64,000 nt of DNA from Hymenobacter amundsenii (GCF_002204745.1 NZ_NIRR01000006.1:1-64000), one strand, 5' to 3'. Shown: positions 16,151 through 26,376, counted from the stretch's first letter. Numbers and translations: made by a program. Notes: generated by a model from the sequence alone, not told the origin.

Positions 16151-17152
16151 TTATTGCTGGGGAGTAACTCTCTCCTTAATGGTGACAAGTGGTGCATCGA
16201 GCCACGCCACGAAAGCCTGTAAGCCGTCAGCCAGACTGGTGCGGGGGGCGTAGTCGAGCAGTTGTCGGGCCTTGCTGATATCGGCGTAGGTTACGTCTAC
16301 GTCGCCGGCCTGCATGGCTTCGAACGCTAACTGGGGCTCGATGCCCACGGCCTGCCCGACGGCCTGTATAAGGGCCAGCAGCGGGACGGGCTGGTTGTTG
16401 CCCAGGTTGATGGTTTCGTACACACCCTGGTGGCTCAGCAGGTAGTCTACGCCCCGGCTGATGCCGTCCACGGTATCGAGCACGAAGGTGTAGTCGCGGG
16501 CCGTGCTACCGTCGCCGAATACAGGAATGGGCTGCCCGGCCCGCAACAGGCGCACAAACTTATGGATGGCCAAGTCAGGCCGTTGCCGGGGGCCGAAAAC
16601 GGTAAAGAAGCGGGCGTTAAGCACGTCCAGCCCGTACAGGTGGTGGTAGGTATAGGTGAGCTGCTCACCGCTGAGCTTGGAGGCCGCGTACGGGGAGATG
16701 CAGGCCCCGAGCAGGTTCATGTCTTCGCGGAAGGGCTGCTGGCGGGTGTTGCCATACACGGAGGAGGAGGAGGCAAAAAACAGCTTGCTGATGCCCCGCT
16801 GGCGCATCCACTCCAGCAGATGGGTGGTGCCGAGCACGTTGTTTTCGAGGTAGGCGACGGGCTCTTTTACGGAGGGCCCCACGCCGGCCTTGGCCGCCAG
16901 GTGTACTACTAAGTCAACGGGGTCGGCGGGCAGCGCATCTACCAGTGCGTCGAGGCCGTGGCGCAGGTCAGCTTCGTGGAAGCTGAAGCGGGGGTTGGCC
17001 CGGCAGGTGGCCAGGTTCTGCTCCTTGATGGTGCGGTCGTAGAAGGGGTCGAAATTATCGAGGCCCACCACGCGGTGGCCGTCGAGCAGGAGGCGTTCGG
17101 CCAGGTGCGAGCCGATAAAGCCCGCGCAGCCCGTAATCAGAATGGAAGCCAT
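16151..17152 (-). CDS. NAD-dependent sugar-nucleotide epimerase (UDP-glucuronate 4-epimerase type)
   Basis: A 333-residue extended short-chain dehydrogenase. The NAD-binding loop is ITGCAGFIGSHLAERLL; the catalytic residues are in FFASSSSVYGN (Ser) and ISPYAASKLSGE (Tyr-x3-Lys); the substrate region is TVFGPRQRPDLAIHKF and GDGSTARDYTFVLD. The N-terminal LDNFDPFYDRTIKEQNL resembles UDP-glucuronate 4-epimerases. It makes a sugar nucleotide for surface glycans. It is divergent from the glycerophosphodiesterase gene. The exact substrate is inferred. Confidence 0.87.
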   Translation of the reverse strand: MASILITGCAGFIGSHLAERLLLDGHRVVGLDNFDPFYDRTIKEQNLATCRANPRFSFHEADLRHGLDALVDALPADPVDLVVHLAAKAGVGPSVKEPVAYLENNVLGTTHLLEWMRQRGISKLFFASSSSVYGNTRQQPFREDMNLLGACISPYAASKLSGEQLTYTYHHLYGLDVLNARFFTVFGPRQRPDLAIHKFVRLLRAGQPIPVFGDGSTARDYTFVLDTVDGISRGVDYLLSHQGVYETINLGNNQPVPLLALIQAVGQAVGIEPQLAFEAMQAGDVDVTYADISKARQLLDYAPRTSLADGLQAFVAWLDAPLVTIKERVTPQQ

Positions 17153-17316
17153 GCGTGAGAGGCAGGAGGAAAAAAAGGGGGAACCCTCCGGCTCCCGGGC
17201 TAAAGGTAAACGGAATTGACCGGCTCCGGGCTCCCGGCGGGCAACGGGGCCGGCCCACCGGCGTAGTAACCTGGCATTGATTAGCTGGTTATCATTGCGT
17301 ATTCTTTTTCTCCTCG

Positions 17317-18282
17317 ATGAATTCTTCCCTTCTGTACCGGCTTGCTTGCCGGGCCGGGTGGCGGTGGCCGCTGCTCTTCGTCTGGTTGCTGGCCAGTCCC
17401 GGCCAGGGGCGGGCGCAACCGGCCCCGGCGGGTAAGTTGCGGGTGCTTATCCGGCCGCGCCCCCCGGTGCCGGCCGCCGCCGCACCGCTGGTGATTGGCC
17501 ACGCCGGCTCGGGCTTTCTGACCTTATTTCGGCCCTTTAACCCGTTGCCACCCAGCAGCGGCCGCAGCATCCGGCGGGCGCTGGCCCACGGGGCCGATGG
17601 GGTGGAAGTGGATGTGCGCCTGAGCCAGGACAGCATTCCAGTGCTCTACCACGACCCCCGGCTTGAATCCATGACCACCGGTACGGGCTGCGTGAGCCAG
17701 CTGTCGGCCGCGGCCCTGACCCAACTGGCCTACCAGGTGCGGTGGCCATACAACTGGTTTCAGCACGAGCGCCCCCAGACCTTCGAGAGTTTGCTGGCTT
17801 ACCTGCGCGAAAGCCCCGTGTATCCTTATCTGCATCTCGACCTGCACGAAGACGACCCCTGCGCCCCCAACGACCTGGCCCGGCGCCGGGCGCTGGCCCG
17901 GCGGCTAGTGGCGTTGCTGGCCCGCTACCAGGCCCCGCCCGAACGGGTGACCATCATTACTGGTAGCCCCGCCACGCTCCGTTACCTGCATCAACTCCTG
18001 CCCGCCGTGGGCCTGGGCCTGGAAGTTGGTAATGATTATGCGGCTTCTGTGGCTGAGTTGCATCAGTTGCCGGAGGTGGGGTCGGTGGTACTGCACAAGG
18101 ACGACATCACGCCCGAACGCACGGCCGAGCTGCACGCGCTGGGCCGGGAGGTGGTCGTGTTCGGAGGGCGCTCGGCCCGGGCCGTGGGCCGGGTAGTGGC
18201 CGCTCAGCCCGATGCTTACGAAGTCGACAACCTGCGGCAACTCCGTACCACGCTCCGCCGCCGGCGCAAAATGGCCAACTAG
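17317..18282 (+). CDS. Glycerophosphodiester phosphodiesterase, exported
   Basis: A 321-residue GDPD-family hydrolase that splits glycerophosphodiesters from degraded phospholipids into glycerol-3-phosphate and alcohols. The N-terminal 35 residues include a signal peptide (LLFVWLLASPGQGRAQ). Motifs: VIGHAGSG (the usual GHRG has Ala here), GADGVEVDVRLSQDSIPVLY with the metal-binding Glu-Asp, and HDPRL. A later HLDLHEDD supplies further acidic ligands. The change of Arg to Ala in the first motif is unusual but seen in some exported members. Probably periplasmic. It precedes the ArnT-like gene by 75 bp and may share its transcript. Confidence 0.85.
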   Translation: MNSSLLYRLACRAGWRWPLLFVWLLASPGQGRAQPAPAGKLRVLIRPRPPVPAAAAPLVIGHAGSGFLTLFRPFNPLPPSSGRSIRRALAHGADGVEVDVRLSQDSIPVLYHDPRLESMTTGTGCVSQLSAAALTQLAYQVRWPYNWFQHERPQTFESLLAYLRESPVYPYLHLDLHEDDPCAPNDLARRRALARRLVALLARYQAPPERVTIITGSPATLRYLHQLLPAVGLGLEVGNDYAASVAELHQLPEVGSVVLHKDDITPERTAELHALGREVVVFGGRSARAVGRVVAAQPDAYEVDNLRQLRTTLRRRRKMAN

Positions 18283-18357
18283 GGCCGCGTCGGTCCCACA
18301 ACGCTTTCCCATACTCTTCTTTGGCGTCAAGCCACTTTATTTTTCAAGTCACTTGCG

Positions 18358-20109
18358 ATGATGTCAATGCCCAACAAAACCCAACACCGAACGAAGGGGG
18401 GGGCTGCCAGGTCCTTGTGGGGCTGGTTTACCGGGTCAGGGTGGGGGCGGGGCCTTCTGCTGACGGTAGTTTGTGCCATCACGTTTTTTCTCCACGTGGG
18501 CGCGCCCGCCGTCAGCCTTATGGAGAGCCGTAATTTCGTGGCGGCTCGCGAAATGGTGGCGGGGGGCTCGTGGCTGATTCCGACCATGAACCACGAGCTG
18601 CGCCTGGCCAAGCCCCCGCTGCCCACCTGGGCGGTGGCCGGGATCCAGCAGCTCACTGGCCCCACCGAAAACCTGACGGTGCTGCGGCTGCCGGCCGCGC
18701 TGGCCGCTACGCTGTTCGTGTTCTTTTTCTGGGGACTGGCCCGCGAACTAACCCGCGACCGGCCCGCAGAAGTCATCTCCCCGGGCCAGACGGCCTGGTT
18801 GGCCGCGCTGGTGCTGGCCACGAGCCTGCTCGTCGTGACGACGGGCCGGGAAGGGCAGTGGGATATTTTTGCCACGAGCCTGCTGACGGGTGGCCTCTGG
18901 TTGATGGTGGCCGGGTGGCAGCGGCCAGTAAAGCAGGCCGGGGCGTGGTTGGCCGGGGCTGGGGTACTGGTGGGGTTGGCCTTCCTGAGTAAGGGCCCCG
19001 TGCCCATCTATGCGCTGCTGCTGCCGTTTCTGCTGGCCTACCTGATTCGGCAGCCCGCTCACCGCCGGGCCGTGGGGGCCCGGGCCGGGGCCACCGGCCT
19101 GGGGGCCGTACTGGCCGTGCTGATTGGTGGCAGCTGGCCGCTCTATATCTGGCTGAAGGTGGCACCGGCGGCGCGGGCCGTGGCCCGGGTCGAAATATCG
19201 TCGTGGGGCGAGCGGCACGTGCAGCCAATATGGTACTACTGGCCGTTTTTTGCTTTCACGGGTTTATGGGCCGGCGTGGCGCTGGCCGCCCTGGTGTGGC
19301 CCTACGCCCGCCCGCGGCTGCGGGCTTTCATCCCCTACGCCGTGGCCCTGACGTGGGTCTTGGCGGGGCTGGCGTTGTTGAGCATCGTGCCCGAAAAGAA
19401 AGAGCGTTACATGTTGCCCCTGATGCCGCCGTTAGCTTTGCTCGTGGCGGGGCTGCTGCGCCACTGGCTAACGCAGTCTGAGTCGGCGGCTGATCTGCCC
19501 CGGCTTACCAGGGCCGATGCCTGGATTCCGCGAGCCTGGGGTAGCCTGCTGGCGGTGGTAGTGGTGGCGTTGCCCGTGGCGATGGCCCTCACCAACTTTC
19601 CCGGCTTTGGAGTCGGCTCGGTTCGGTTTGGTTTGGTGGTAGTGCTGTCGTCCGGTCTGCTGGTACTGTTGATCCGGGGGGGCATAATTCGTCGGCAAAT
19701 TCCGGTACTGATTGGCTCGACCCTGGCCACGGCGCTGGTTATTATCGTGTTGGTGCTGCCCGTGTACCCCCGTTGGGAAGGCCGCCGCGATGTTCCTAAC
19801 CGCCAGCACCTGCGTGAAGCCCGACAACTGCCGGCGCTGCTCGGAGTTGCCCAGTGGTACAGCGTCGACACGATGCACGTGAAGCAGGTCTGGGCCGCCG
19901 GCCAGGCCGTTCCGATCTGGCAACCCACCGCCGCCAGATTAGCGGCGCTCCGGCAACCGGTGGTCATTCTATCGGGAGTACCCGTGCCCGAGCGTCTGCC
20001 AGCCGGCTGGGCCACCCACGTCCGCCTCACCGCCCTCGATTCGTTTTACCTCGACCGTGACCGTAACTCGAGCATCTGGTTCATTTCAAGGTTAGATCCT
20101 ATTAATTAG
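18358..20109 (+). CDS. ArnT-like membrane glycosyltransferase (GT83/GT39 superfamily)
   Basis: A 583-residue protein with about 12 predicted transmembrane helices. The first periplasmic loop has SLMESRNFVAAREMV and WLIPTMNHELRLAKPPLPTW, the pattern of ArnT and protein mannosyltransferases in which an acidic residue and the KPP motif bind the polyprenyl-phosphate sugar. It should transfer a sugar from a lipid carrier to lipid A or another envelope acceptor on the periplasmic side. Its donor may be made by the GT2 at 13299. Start chosen at the first of the clustered ATGs (18358, 18361, 18367). Confidence 0.87.
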   Translation: MMSMPNKTQHRTKGGAARSLWGWFTGSGWGRGLLLTVVCAITFFLHVGAPAVSLMESRNFVAAREMVAGGSWLIPTMNHELRLAKPPLPTWAVAGIQQLTGPTENLTVLRLPAALAATLFVFFFWGLARELTRDRPAEVISPGQTAWLAALVLATSLLVVTTGREGQWDIFATSLLTGGLWLMVAGWQRPVKQAGAWLAGAGVLVGLAFLSKGPVPIYALLLPFLLAYLIRQPAHRRAVGARAGATGLGAVLAVLIGGSWPLYIWLKVAPAARAVARVEISSWGERHVQPIWYYWPFFAFTGLWAGVALAALVWPYARPRLRAFIPYAVALTWVLAGLALLSIVPEKKERYMLPLMPPLALLVAGLLRHWLTQSESAADLPRLTRADAWIPRAWGSLLAVVVVALPVAMALTNFPGFGVGSVRFGLVVVLSSGLLVLLIRGGIIRRQIPVLIGSTLATALVIIVLVLPVYPRWEGRRDVPNRQHLREARQLPALLGVAQWYSVDTMHVKQVWAAGQAVPIWQPTAARLAALRQPVVILSGVPVPERLPAGWATHVRLTALDSFYLDRDRNSSIWFISRLDPIN

Positions 20110-20197
20110 TAACGATAGTTTTTAATGTATAAAGCTGATTGTTAATAATTTATAAAATAATAAAATATAATTTGCATTAACATAATAAATAGCCAAG

Positions 20198-20276
20198 TGT
20201 AATCTAAAGACACCGCCCCGTCAGAATCTCTAAGCAGAACTTGAAGATTCCGACGGGGCGGTGTCTTTAGGTTACA
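20198..20276. terminator. Long bidirectional terminator hairpin
   Basis: CTAAAGACACCGCCCCGTC (20204-20222) pairs perfectly with 20252-20270. Outer bases extend the pairing to 20198 and 20276 with small bulges. The loop is 29 nt. It lies between the convergent ArnT-like gene and the DUF5343-like gene. Confidence 0.85.
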
Positions 20277-20330
20277 ATACTAACGCTACAGAAAAGAATC
20301 GCGTAACATCGTACAGTAATCTGGGTGGTC

Positions 20331-21332
20331 CTAGGCCAGCTGACGGCGAATTTTATTGAGCAACGCCTGCACTAAGTCAAGGTCATCTACATGCTCAATG
20401 GTCAGATGCGTATCGAGGCCCGGACCGTGGAGGTGAATTGTAAAGGCGCTCGGAGTAACTTCAGCGGGCACGGGGTTGGGATTTCCGGGATTGTTATCAG
20501 GAGGGACTGGTGAGGCGTTGGCTACAGGGGCCGTTGAAGCGGTTGGCCCAACGGCAGCAGCAGTGGCCGGGCGAACCGGGGGTTGAGCTATGGGCGTGTG
20601 GGAATACTCGGGAGTAGTTCTTATGGGGGCTGATTCATTATCCAGATCATGTGTATCGAGTCCAAACAGGCTCGATACGGCATCGGTAGTCCGTGCCCCA
20701 GGTACAACGCGTGGGATGGAAGATATACCCGTAGCTGCGGCGGATGGGGGTGTAGTACTAAGTTGGTCGGTGTCCGTAGCGGAGGTATTTTTCTGAAAGT
20801 GATTAAGTGGCATCTCCGTGCTGGCCAACTCCCGGCGTGGCTGCTGCTGCGCCGAGAGCTGGTCGATGTCGGCAATGATGTTCTGCTCGTTGAGGATGCC
20901 CGCCATGCGAGCCCCTTCAATGAAAGCCTTGGAAACGTTCTGGGTGTTAATCTCCTCGACGCCGAATTCACGCACCAGCATCACATCGAACATATGAACC
21001 GGCAACTCCCGGTTCCGGAATTTGCGGCATATCTGGGTAAAGAGGGGTGGATGCAGAAATGCCTCCCGGTGGTAAATCCGCTCTTCCTGCTTGTCGTAGG
21101 CATTCTTGATGCGGCGAAACAGGTTAGTCGTTGTTAGGAGCTCGCGCTTGCTGGTGAGCAAGCCAAACTTAACTGCCGAACCAATAATGGCTTTAAAGGA
21201 ACCACTGACTTTGCGATTCAATTTGCGGGCTGCTGTTTCAATAGCGCATTTGCCACCAGTATCATCAACCACTTCAGCTACTTCCCATGCGCTTTGATAG
21301 GAAGTACGGGGATAATCAATGGTTTTAGGCAT
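20331..21332 (-). CDS. DUF5343-like protein of unknown function
   Basis: A 333-residue protein. The start at 21332 (MPKTIDYPRTSYQSAWEVAE) is supported by a promoter 37 nt upstream. Residues 1-160 look like two winged-helix-type segments (GSFKAIIGSAVKFGLLTSKR, FGVEEINTQNVSKAFIEGAR), a pattern I associate with DUF5343. Residues about 165-295 are a Pro/Ser/Thr/Ala-rich linker of low complexity. The last 40 residues form a compact module, FTIHLHGPGLDTHLTIEHV followed by a helix. It may bind DNA or other proteins. It sits alone in an AT-rich island with weaker GC bias than the neighbours, suggesting acquisition. Confidence 0.6.
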   Translation of the reverse strand: MPKTIDYPRTSYQSAWEVAEVVDDTGGKCAIETAARKLNRKVSGSFKAIIGSAVKFGLLTSKRELLTTTNLFRRIKNAYDKQEERIYHREAFLHPPLFTQICRKFRNRELPVHMFDVMLVREFGVEEINTQNVSKAFIEGARMAGILNEQNIIADIDQLSAQQQPRRELASTEMPLNHFQKNTSATDTDQLSTTPPSAAATGISSIPRVVPGARTTDAVSSLFGLDTHDLDNESAPIRTTPEYSHTPIAQPPVRPATAAAVGPTASTAPVANASPVPPDNNPGNPNPVPAEVTPSAFTIHLHGPGLDTHLTIEHVDDLDLVQALLNKIRRQLA

Positions 21333-21685
21333 GAGTAGTGGTACTAGTATAAAGTGAAGGTGACGTAGCAAATATAAGAAGAACAGTCATAAAATAAGCA
21401 AGTAATAGTATGTTATAGTAGTATAAAGCATATAAAAGTTAAACTTTCTAATACTTTTTGTACCTTTTAATACTTATATGTATTTATATTAACTTTATTC
21501 TTCCTTTATAGATTGTAACCACTCACAATTATAAATACCTTCTTACAACCCGGAGCCCGGGGGGCGGGTAGGAGGGTTCCGTTACCCATTAGAGGTGTTT
21601 TAACCCTTCAGCATCGTCTTATCTCTCCGTTTCTACTTGGTTCTTCCCTGAACGTTGAACCTGCTAAGCAACCAGTAGAATCACC
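21333..21685. other. AT-rich intergenic region
   Basis: No gene seen. The part next to 21332 holds the promoter described separately. The rest (21400-21560) is strongly AT-rich with many TATA-like words; beyond 21600 nothing is recognisable. Confidence 0.4.
21369..21401 (-). promoter_or_regulatory. Bacteroidota-type promoter of the DUF5343-like gene
   Basis: On the minus strand TATATTTG (21376 to 21369) matches TAnnTTTG, with a TTG 22 nt upstream (21401-21399). The start codon is 37 nt downstream. Confidence 0.55.
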
Positions 21686-22114
21686 TTAGAACAGCCACTG
21701 CTTCAGTTGCTGATTTTTAGGTCTTAGTAGGTGATCCGAAGGCACGTTGCGCGGCACGTACTGCCCCAGAGTTACGGGGCCCACGGTTGTCAGGCGCGGC
21801 ACGTAGAGTTCGATAGTGGTATTAGCGTTGGCGTAGCCGTCAACCGCGGGCTGGCGGGTCAGCGTGAGCGTGAGCCGGATACCGGGACGGCTGGCAGCTG
21901 TGCGGGCCACGCGGGACACGATGGGCTCCGGGGCAAACAGGTTCTGCTGCAGCGGCAGCCAGACCGTGCCATCACCCCGGCAGCCGGCCGTGTTCAATCC
22001 CTGAGTAGTGGGCGAAGGCAGTTTTTCGGTAGGAGTCGAGTTGAATTTTGAGCAGGCCGCCAGGGCCAGCGTACTGAGCAGCGAAAGCCTCAGCAAAGGA
22101 GTAGCATAGCGCAT
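21686..22114 (-). CDS. Small lipoprotein of unknown function
   Basis: A 142-residue protein; ATG at 22114 is preferred over a TTG at 22120. It has a lipoprotein signal (LLRLSLLSTLALAACSK). The mature part begins with a short linker and then CRGDGTVWLPLQQN, which recalls the start of DUF6252-like Bacteroidota lipoproteins (Cys, Gly, Val-Trp, Pro), followed by beta strands. The role is unknown; probably anchored to the outer membrane. Confidence 0.6.
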   Translation of the reverse strand: MRYATPLLRLSLLSTLALAACSKFNSTPTEKLPSPTTQGLNTAGCRGDGTVWLPLQQNLFAPEPIVSRVARTAASRPGIRLTLTLTRQPAVDGYANANTTIELYVPRLTTVGPVTLGQYVPRNVPSDHLLRPKNQQLKQWLF

Positions 22115-22343
22115 GAGCAAATATGGGGATGAGTAAGTGATAACGATGATTTGAAGGAATATGACCGGTAGTTGTCAACGCCTAGGTTTGCCTGACTAAT
22201 ATTCTGCTAGCTCCAACACACTTCAACAAATCTACATTCTTACTGCCAAGTCATTCGGAACTAACGAACATATCACGTAACCGGCTGATACTTTATACGA
22301 TATGATTGTCTTATAATTTATATTATGTTAAGTAATGTTCTTG

Positions 22344-22376
22344 AAAACAAGGCCGACTCTGAAGCCGGCCCTGTTT
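22344..22376 (-). terminator. Terminator of the TPR protein gene
   Basis: AAACA-a-GGCCG and CGGCC-c-TGTTT form an interrupted stem around a short loop. On the minus strand it ends in TGTTTTC. It is 31 nt past the stop of the gene at 22407. Confidence 0.65.
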
Positions 22377-22406
22377 CTCTATCCCCTGCTTACGCAGAGT
22401 AGCTGT

Positions 22407-23546
22407 TTATTTAGCGGCGTCGAGTTTAGCCGACATCCGCTGCGAATCAGCTTTACGGTCCAGACGAAGGTATATTTTCTGTAGCGCGCTGATGGTGGCC
22501 CGATCATCGGGTTGAACTTCCAGAGCCTTCTCAAAGTACGGCAACGCATCCTGGAAGTACTTCTTACCCTCAGTTTCTAGTTTCTTACCCGACTTCTGAT
22601 AATCAGTCAAACTCATCTTGGCGGCTTTCGTGTAGAGCTCGGCTGCTTTGTTGTAATTATAGATACCCACGTTGAAGTTGGCATCGAAATTACTTGGGTC
22701 TACCTGAACAGCTTTCTGGTAAGCTTCCATGGCTTTGGCTGGCTGCTTGTCCTGATCCAGAATGGAACCCTTCACGGCGTATAGATTCGAGTTCTTAGGA
22801 TCTGCGGCAATGGCACGGTCAATTTTGTCCAGGGCCTCTTTGCCCCGGCCGGCGCTCAGGTACATGTTCAGCTCTTCGAGCATGAAAGTTTTATTGCTTG
22901 GATAAGCAACCAGTGCATCTTGCACCACCTTCATAGCTTCCGCGTCGTTTTTCTCCTGGCGCGCAATCTGCAACAGGCGGCCATACATCTGGGGCGACTT
23001 ATAGCCGATACCCGCGAGCTTACCGTACATTTCCTTAGCACCAGCGAAATTCTCGTTGGCTTCGGCTGCATAGGCCGCGTACAGATAGGCCGTCGTATCC
23101 TGAGGCCGGATCTGCTGGGCCATCCGATAGCCATCCATAGCCTTGGCGAAATCCTTGTTATTGTAGCTCTCTACTCCGGCGTTAAGCGCCAGACCATAGA
23201 GACCATCAAGCTTCGCGGCGGCCTGCTTCCCATAGTCGCCGTCTTTACCGTCGAGGCTGATGGCTTTCGAATAGGCTTCGTAGGCAATTTTCGTCCCGTC
23301 TTCGGTGCCGAGGCTCTTTTTATAGATGGGGCTGGCATTCATGCCCTCATAGATTTCGCCCCGGGTAAACCAGGTTTTGGCCTTGTCCGACGTTTTTTCG
23401 TTGGTAATGGCCTTATCGATTTCGGCTTTCGCCTTGTCGAGCGTACCCTGACGCTGGTAGAGGATGGCATTGGTAACGGCCGAATTCTGAGCCGAAGCGG
23501 TGTGCAGAGCGGCCGCAGCCACGATAGTCAAAAGGATTTTCTTCAT
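22407..23546 (-). CDS. TPR-repeat exported protein
   Basis: A 379-residue protein with a signal peptide (MKKILLTIVAAAALHTASAQ); start at 23546. At least six TPR-like helix pairs can be seen, for example AKTWFTRGEIYEGM, AGVESYNNKDFAKAMDGYRM, PKNSNLYAVKGSILDQDKQP, KAMEAYQKAVQVDPSNFDA and ALPYFEKALEVQPDDRA. TPR proteins act as scaffolds; this type is common in Bacteroidota, but its partner is unknown. It lies 97 bp after the gyrA stop and could be transcribed from the gyrA promoter. Confidence 0.85.
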   Translation of the reverse strand: MKKILLTIVAAAALHTASAQNSAVTNAILYQRQGTLDKAKAEIDKAITNEKTSDKAKTWFTRGEIYEGMNASPIYKKSLGTEDGTKIAYEAYSKAISLDGKDGDYGKQAAAKLDGLYGLALNAGVESYNNKDFAKAMDGYRMAQQIRPQDTTAYLYAAYAAEANENFAGAKEMYGKLAGIGYKSPQMYGRLLQIARQEKNDAEAMKVVQDALVAYPSNKTFMLEELNMYLSAGRGKEALDKIDRAIAADPKNSNLYAVKGSILDQDKQPAKAMEAYQKAVQVDPSNFDANFNVGIYNYNKAAELYTKAAKMSLTDYQKSGKKLETEGKKYFQDALPYFEKALEVQPDDRATISALQKIYLRLDRKADSQRMSAKLDAAK

Positions 23547-23642
23547 GGAAGGTTTGCTGAAGAAGTTGCGGTTTGGTGGAAAGGATATTAGCGCAAACGC
23601 AGAACTTCCGGGGAAGTTCTGCCGTCGCAAGTTAGTAAGGGC

Positions 23643-26231
23643 TTAGTTAGCGCTGAACGAATCCGGATCAGGAAGTTCCGTCAGGTCCGCCTCCGGGGCA
23701 GCTGCAGTAGCTTCCGCAACGGGGCTGCCGTTGGGCTCCGCTCCTTCGAGCAGTTGTGCTTCGAGCTCCTCTTTCTCCTCCTCGGCTGCCACTTTAGCTA
23801 CCGACGAAATCTCATCACCCGAGCTGATTTTCAGTAGACGCACGCCCTGGGTGGCCCGCCCGATGCTGCGCAGCTCGCTCATCCGCAGGCGGATGGTGAT
23901 GCCCGACTTGTTGATAATCATCAGATCGTCAGTGTCGTCAACGGCCTTGATGGTCACTAGCAGTCCGGTTTTGTCGGTCAGCTTCATGGCCCGCACGCCC
24001 TTGCCGCCGCGGTTGGTGATACGGTACTCGTCGAGCGGACTGCGCTTGCCGTAACCGTTTTCCGACACCACCAGTAGCTCTTGCTCGCTTTCCTTATCAA
24101 TGCACACCATACCCACCACCCGGTCGCCGCCGGGCAAATCGTCGGCCAGCGTGATGCCGCGCACGCCGGCGGCGGTGCGGCCCATCGAGCGGACTTTATG
24201 CTCGGGGAAGCGTACGGCCCGGCCCGAACGCAGGGCCAGCACTACTTCGGCATTGCCGTTGAGCAGCTGCACATCGAGCAACCGGTCGCCTTCGTTGATG
24301 CTGATGGCGTTGATGCCGGCAGTACGGGGGCGCGAGTAGGCTTCGAGCGGGGTTTTCTTTACCGTGCCCTGCTCGGTGCAGAACATGAGGAACGTGTTGT
24401 CGAGGTAGTCGGGGTCGCGCAGGCCGCGCACATTGAGTACCGAGCGGATGTTGTCCTCGCGCGGAATCTCAATCAGGTTCTGAATCGGGCGGCCCTTGGT
24501 GTTCTTCCCTCCTTCCGGTACTTCGTACACTTTCAGCCAGAATACCCGGCCGGCCTCCGTGAAGAAAAGCAGGTACTCGTGGGTGGTGGCCACAAACAGG
24601 TGCTCCGTAAAGTCGTCCTGCTTGGAAGCGGCCCCGCGGGCTCCTACCCCACCCCGGCCCTGGCTGCGGTACTCATCGAGGGCGGTGCGCTTGATGTAGC
24701 CTTCGCGCGAAATGGTAATCACCATCGCCTCGTCGGCAATCATGTCCTCCATCGAGAAGTCGCCGCCGGCGTACTCAATCATGGTCCGGCGGGCATCCCC
24801 GTAGCGGTCCTTGATTTCGGCCAACTCAGTGCGGATGATGTCGCGCTGCATATCCTCGGAGGCCAGCACGGCCTTCAGGTGATCTACCAGCGCCATCAAC
24901 TCGTTGTACTCGGCCACGATCTTGTCGCGCTCCAGACCCGTAAGGCGCTGCAGCCGCAAATCCAGAATAGCCCGGGCCTGAATCTCGCTTAGCGAGAACC
25001 GCTCGATGAGCTGCAGGCGAGCTACTTCGCCATCGCGCGAGCCGCGGATGATGGCAATGACTTCATCCAAATGGTCAAGCGCAATCAGCAGGCCTTCCAG
25101 GATGTGGGCCCGCTTCTGGGCTTCGGCCAACTCGTAGCGGGTGCGGCGCACTACTACGTCGGCGCGGTGCTCGACGAAGTAATGAATCAGCTCTTTCAAG
25201 TTGAGCGTCATCGGGCGACCCTTTACCAGGCACACGTTGTTGACGCCGAACGAGCTTTGCAGCTGGGTGTACTTATAGAGGTTGTTGAGCACCACGGTGG
25301 GCATGGCGTCGCGCTTGAGGTCGTACACGATGCGCATGCCGTCGCGGTCCGACTCGTCGCGCAAATCGGCGATGCCCTCAATTTTCTTATCGTTGATGAG
25401 CGCGGCCGTTTTCTCGATCATCGAGGCCTTGTTCACCATGTAGGGAATCTCAGTGATAACGACCTGCTCCTTGCCGGTGGGCGTGGTTTCGAAGTGGGCT
25501 TTGGCCCGCATCACCACCCGGCCGCGGCCGGTTTCGAAAGCCTGCTTCACGCCCTCGTAACCGTAAATGGTACCGCCTGTGGGGAAATCGGGGGCCGTCA
25601 CGTGCTCCATGAGCTCGGCAATCGTGATGTCGGGGTTGGCCAGGTAGGCCACGATGCCGTCAATTACCTCCGTTAGGTTGTGGGGGGCCATGTTGGTGGC
25701 CATGCCCACGGCAATACCGGTAGTACCGTTAACGAGCAAGTTAGGGAACTTGGCTGGCAGCACCGACGGCTCCTCCAACGAGTCGTCGAAGTTGGGCTGG
25801 AAGTCCACCGTATCCTTGTCGAGGTCGCCGAGCAGCTCATCGGAGAGGCGCTTGAGGCGGGCTTCGGTGTAACGCATGGCGGCCGGTGAGTCGCCATCGA
25901 TGCTACCGAAGTTACCCTGCCCATCGACGAGCGGGTAGCGCAGGCTCCACTCCTGGGCCATGCGCACCATCGTGTCGTACACCGAGGAGTCGCCGTGCGG
26001 GTGGTACTTACCCAGTACTTCGCCCACGATACGGGCGCTTTTCTTGTAGGATTTGTTGTAGGAAACGCCCAGATCGGACATGCCGTAGAGCACGCGGCGA
26101 TGCACGGGCTTGAGGCCATCGCGCACGTCGGGCAGCGCCCGGGAGATGATAACCGACATCGAGTAATCGATGTAAGCCCCACGCATCTCATCTTCAATAT
26201 TGATCGGAATGATTTTTTCGCCTTCCGCCAT
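23643..26231 (-). CDS. gyrA: DNA gyrase subunit A
   Basis: An 862-residue type IIA topoisomerase subunit that breaks and rejoins DNA; with GyrB it introduces negative supercoils. Start at 26231 ([20 protein letters not shown]); a start three codons upstream is also possible. The catalytic Tyr region is SKQ/AARY-like within [18 protein letters not shown]. The quinolone-resistance region reads [20 protein letters not shown], with the Ser and Asp that are usual in sensitive enzymes. The C-terminal half has the beta-pinwheel with the GyrA box [10 protein letters not shown]. The tail after about 825 is acidic. No gyrB is in the window. Confidence 0.97.
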   Translation of the reverse strand: MAEGEKIIPINIEDEMRGAYIDYSMSVIISRALPDVRDGLKPVHRRVLYGMSDLGVSYNKSYKKSARIVGEVLGKYHPHGDSSVYDTMVRMAQEWSLRYPLVDGQGNFGSIDGDSPAAMRYTEARLKRLSDELLGDLDKDTVDFQPNFDDSLEEPSVLPAKFPNLLVNGTTGIAVGMATNMAPHNLTEVIDGIVAYLANPDITIAELMEHVTAPDFPTGGTIYGYEGVKQAFETGRGRVVMRAKAHFETTPTGKEQVVITEIPYMVNKASMIEKTAALINDKKIEGIADLRDESDRDGMRIVYDLKRDAMPTVVLNNLYKYTQLQSSFGVNNVCLVKGRPMTLNLKELIHYFVEHRADVVVRRTRYELAEAQKRAHILEGLLIALDHLDEVIAIIRGSRDGEVARLQLIERFSLSEIQARAILDLRLQRLTGLERDKIVAEYNELMALVDHLKAVLASEDMQRDIIRTELAEIKDRYGDARRTMIEYAGGDFSMEDMIADEAMVITISREGYIKRTALDEYRSQGRGGVGARGAASKQDDFTEHLFVATTHEYLLFFTEAGRVFWLKVYEVPEGGKNTKGRPIQNLIEIPREDNIRSVLNVRGLRDPDYLDNTFLMFCTEQGTVKKTPLEAYSRPRTAGINAISINEGDRLLDVQLLNGNAEVVLALRSGRAVRFPEHKVRSMGRTAAGVRGITLADDLPGGDRVVGMVCIDKESEQELLVVSENGYGKRSPLDEYRITNRGGKGVRAMKLTDKTGLLVTIKAVDDTDDLMIINKSGITIRLRMSELRSIGRATQGVRLLKISSGDEISSVAKVAAEEEKEELEAQLLEGAEPNGSPVAEATAAAPEADLTELPDPDSFSAN

Positions 26232-26376
26232 AGGGAGCATGTAGTCGGCCGGTAAGTCCCCGAGTTAAAGAGGAGCTTACCGGCTCAGGTGAGTGAACGT
26301 CGTTGAAGACGGCAAGATACGCAAAAAAGCGCGTTTTACCGCCGTAAATCCGGGCTTTGCCGGCCAGACCGACTGC

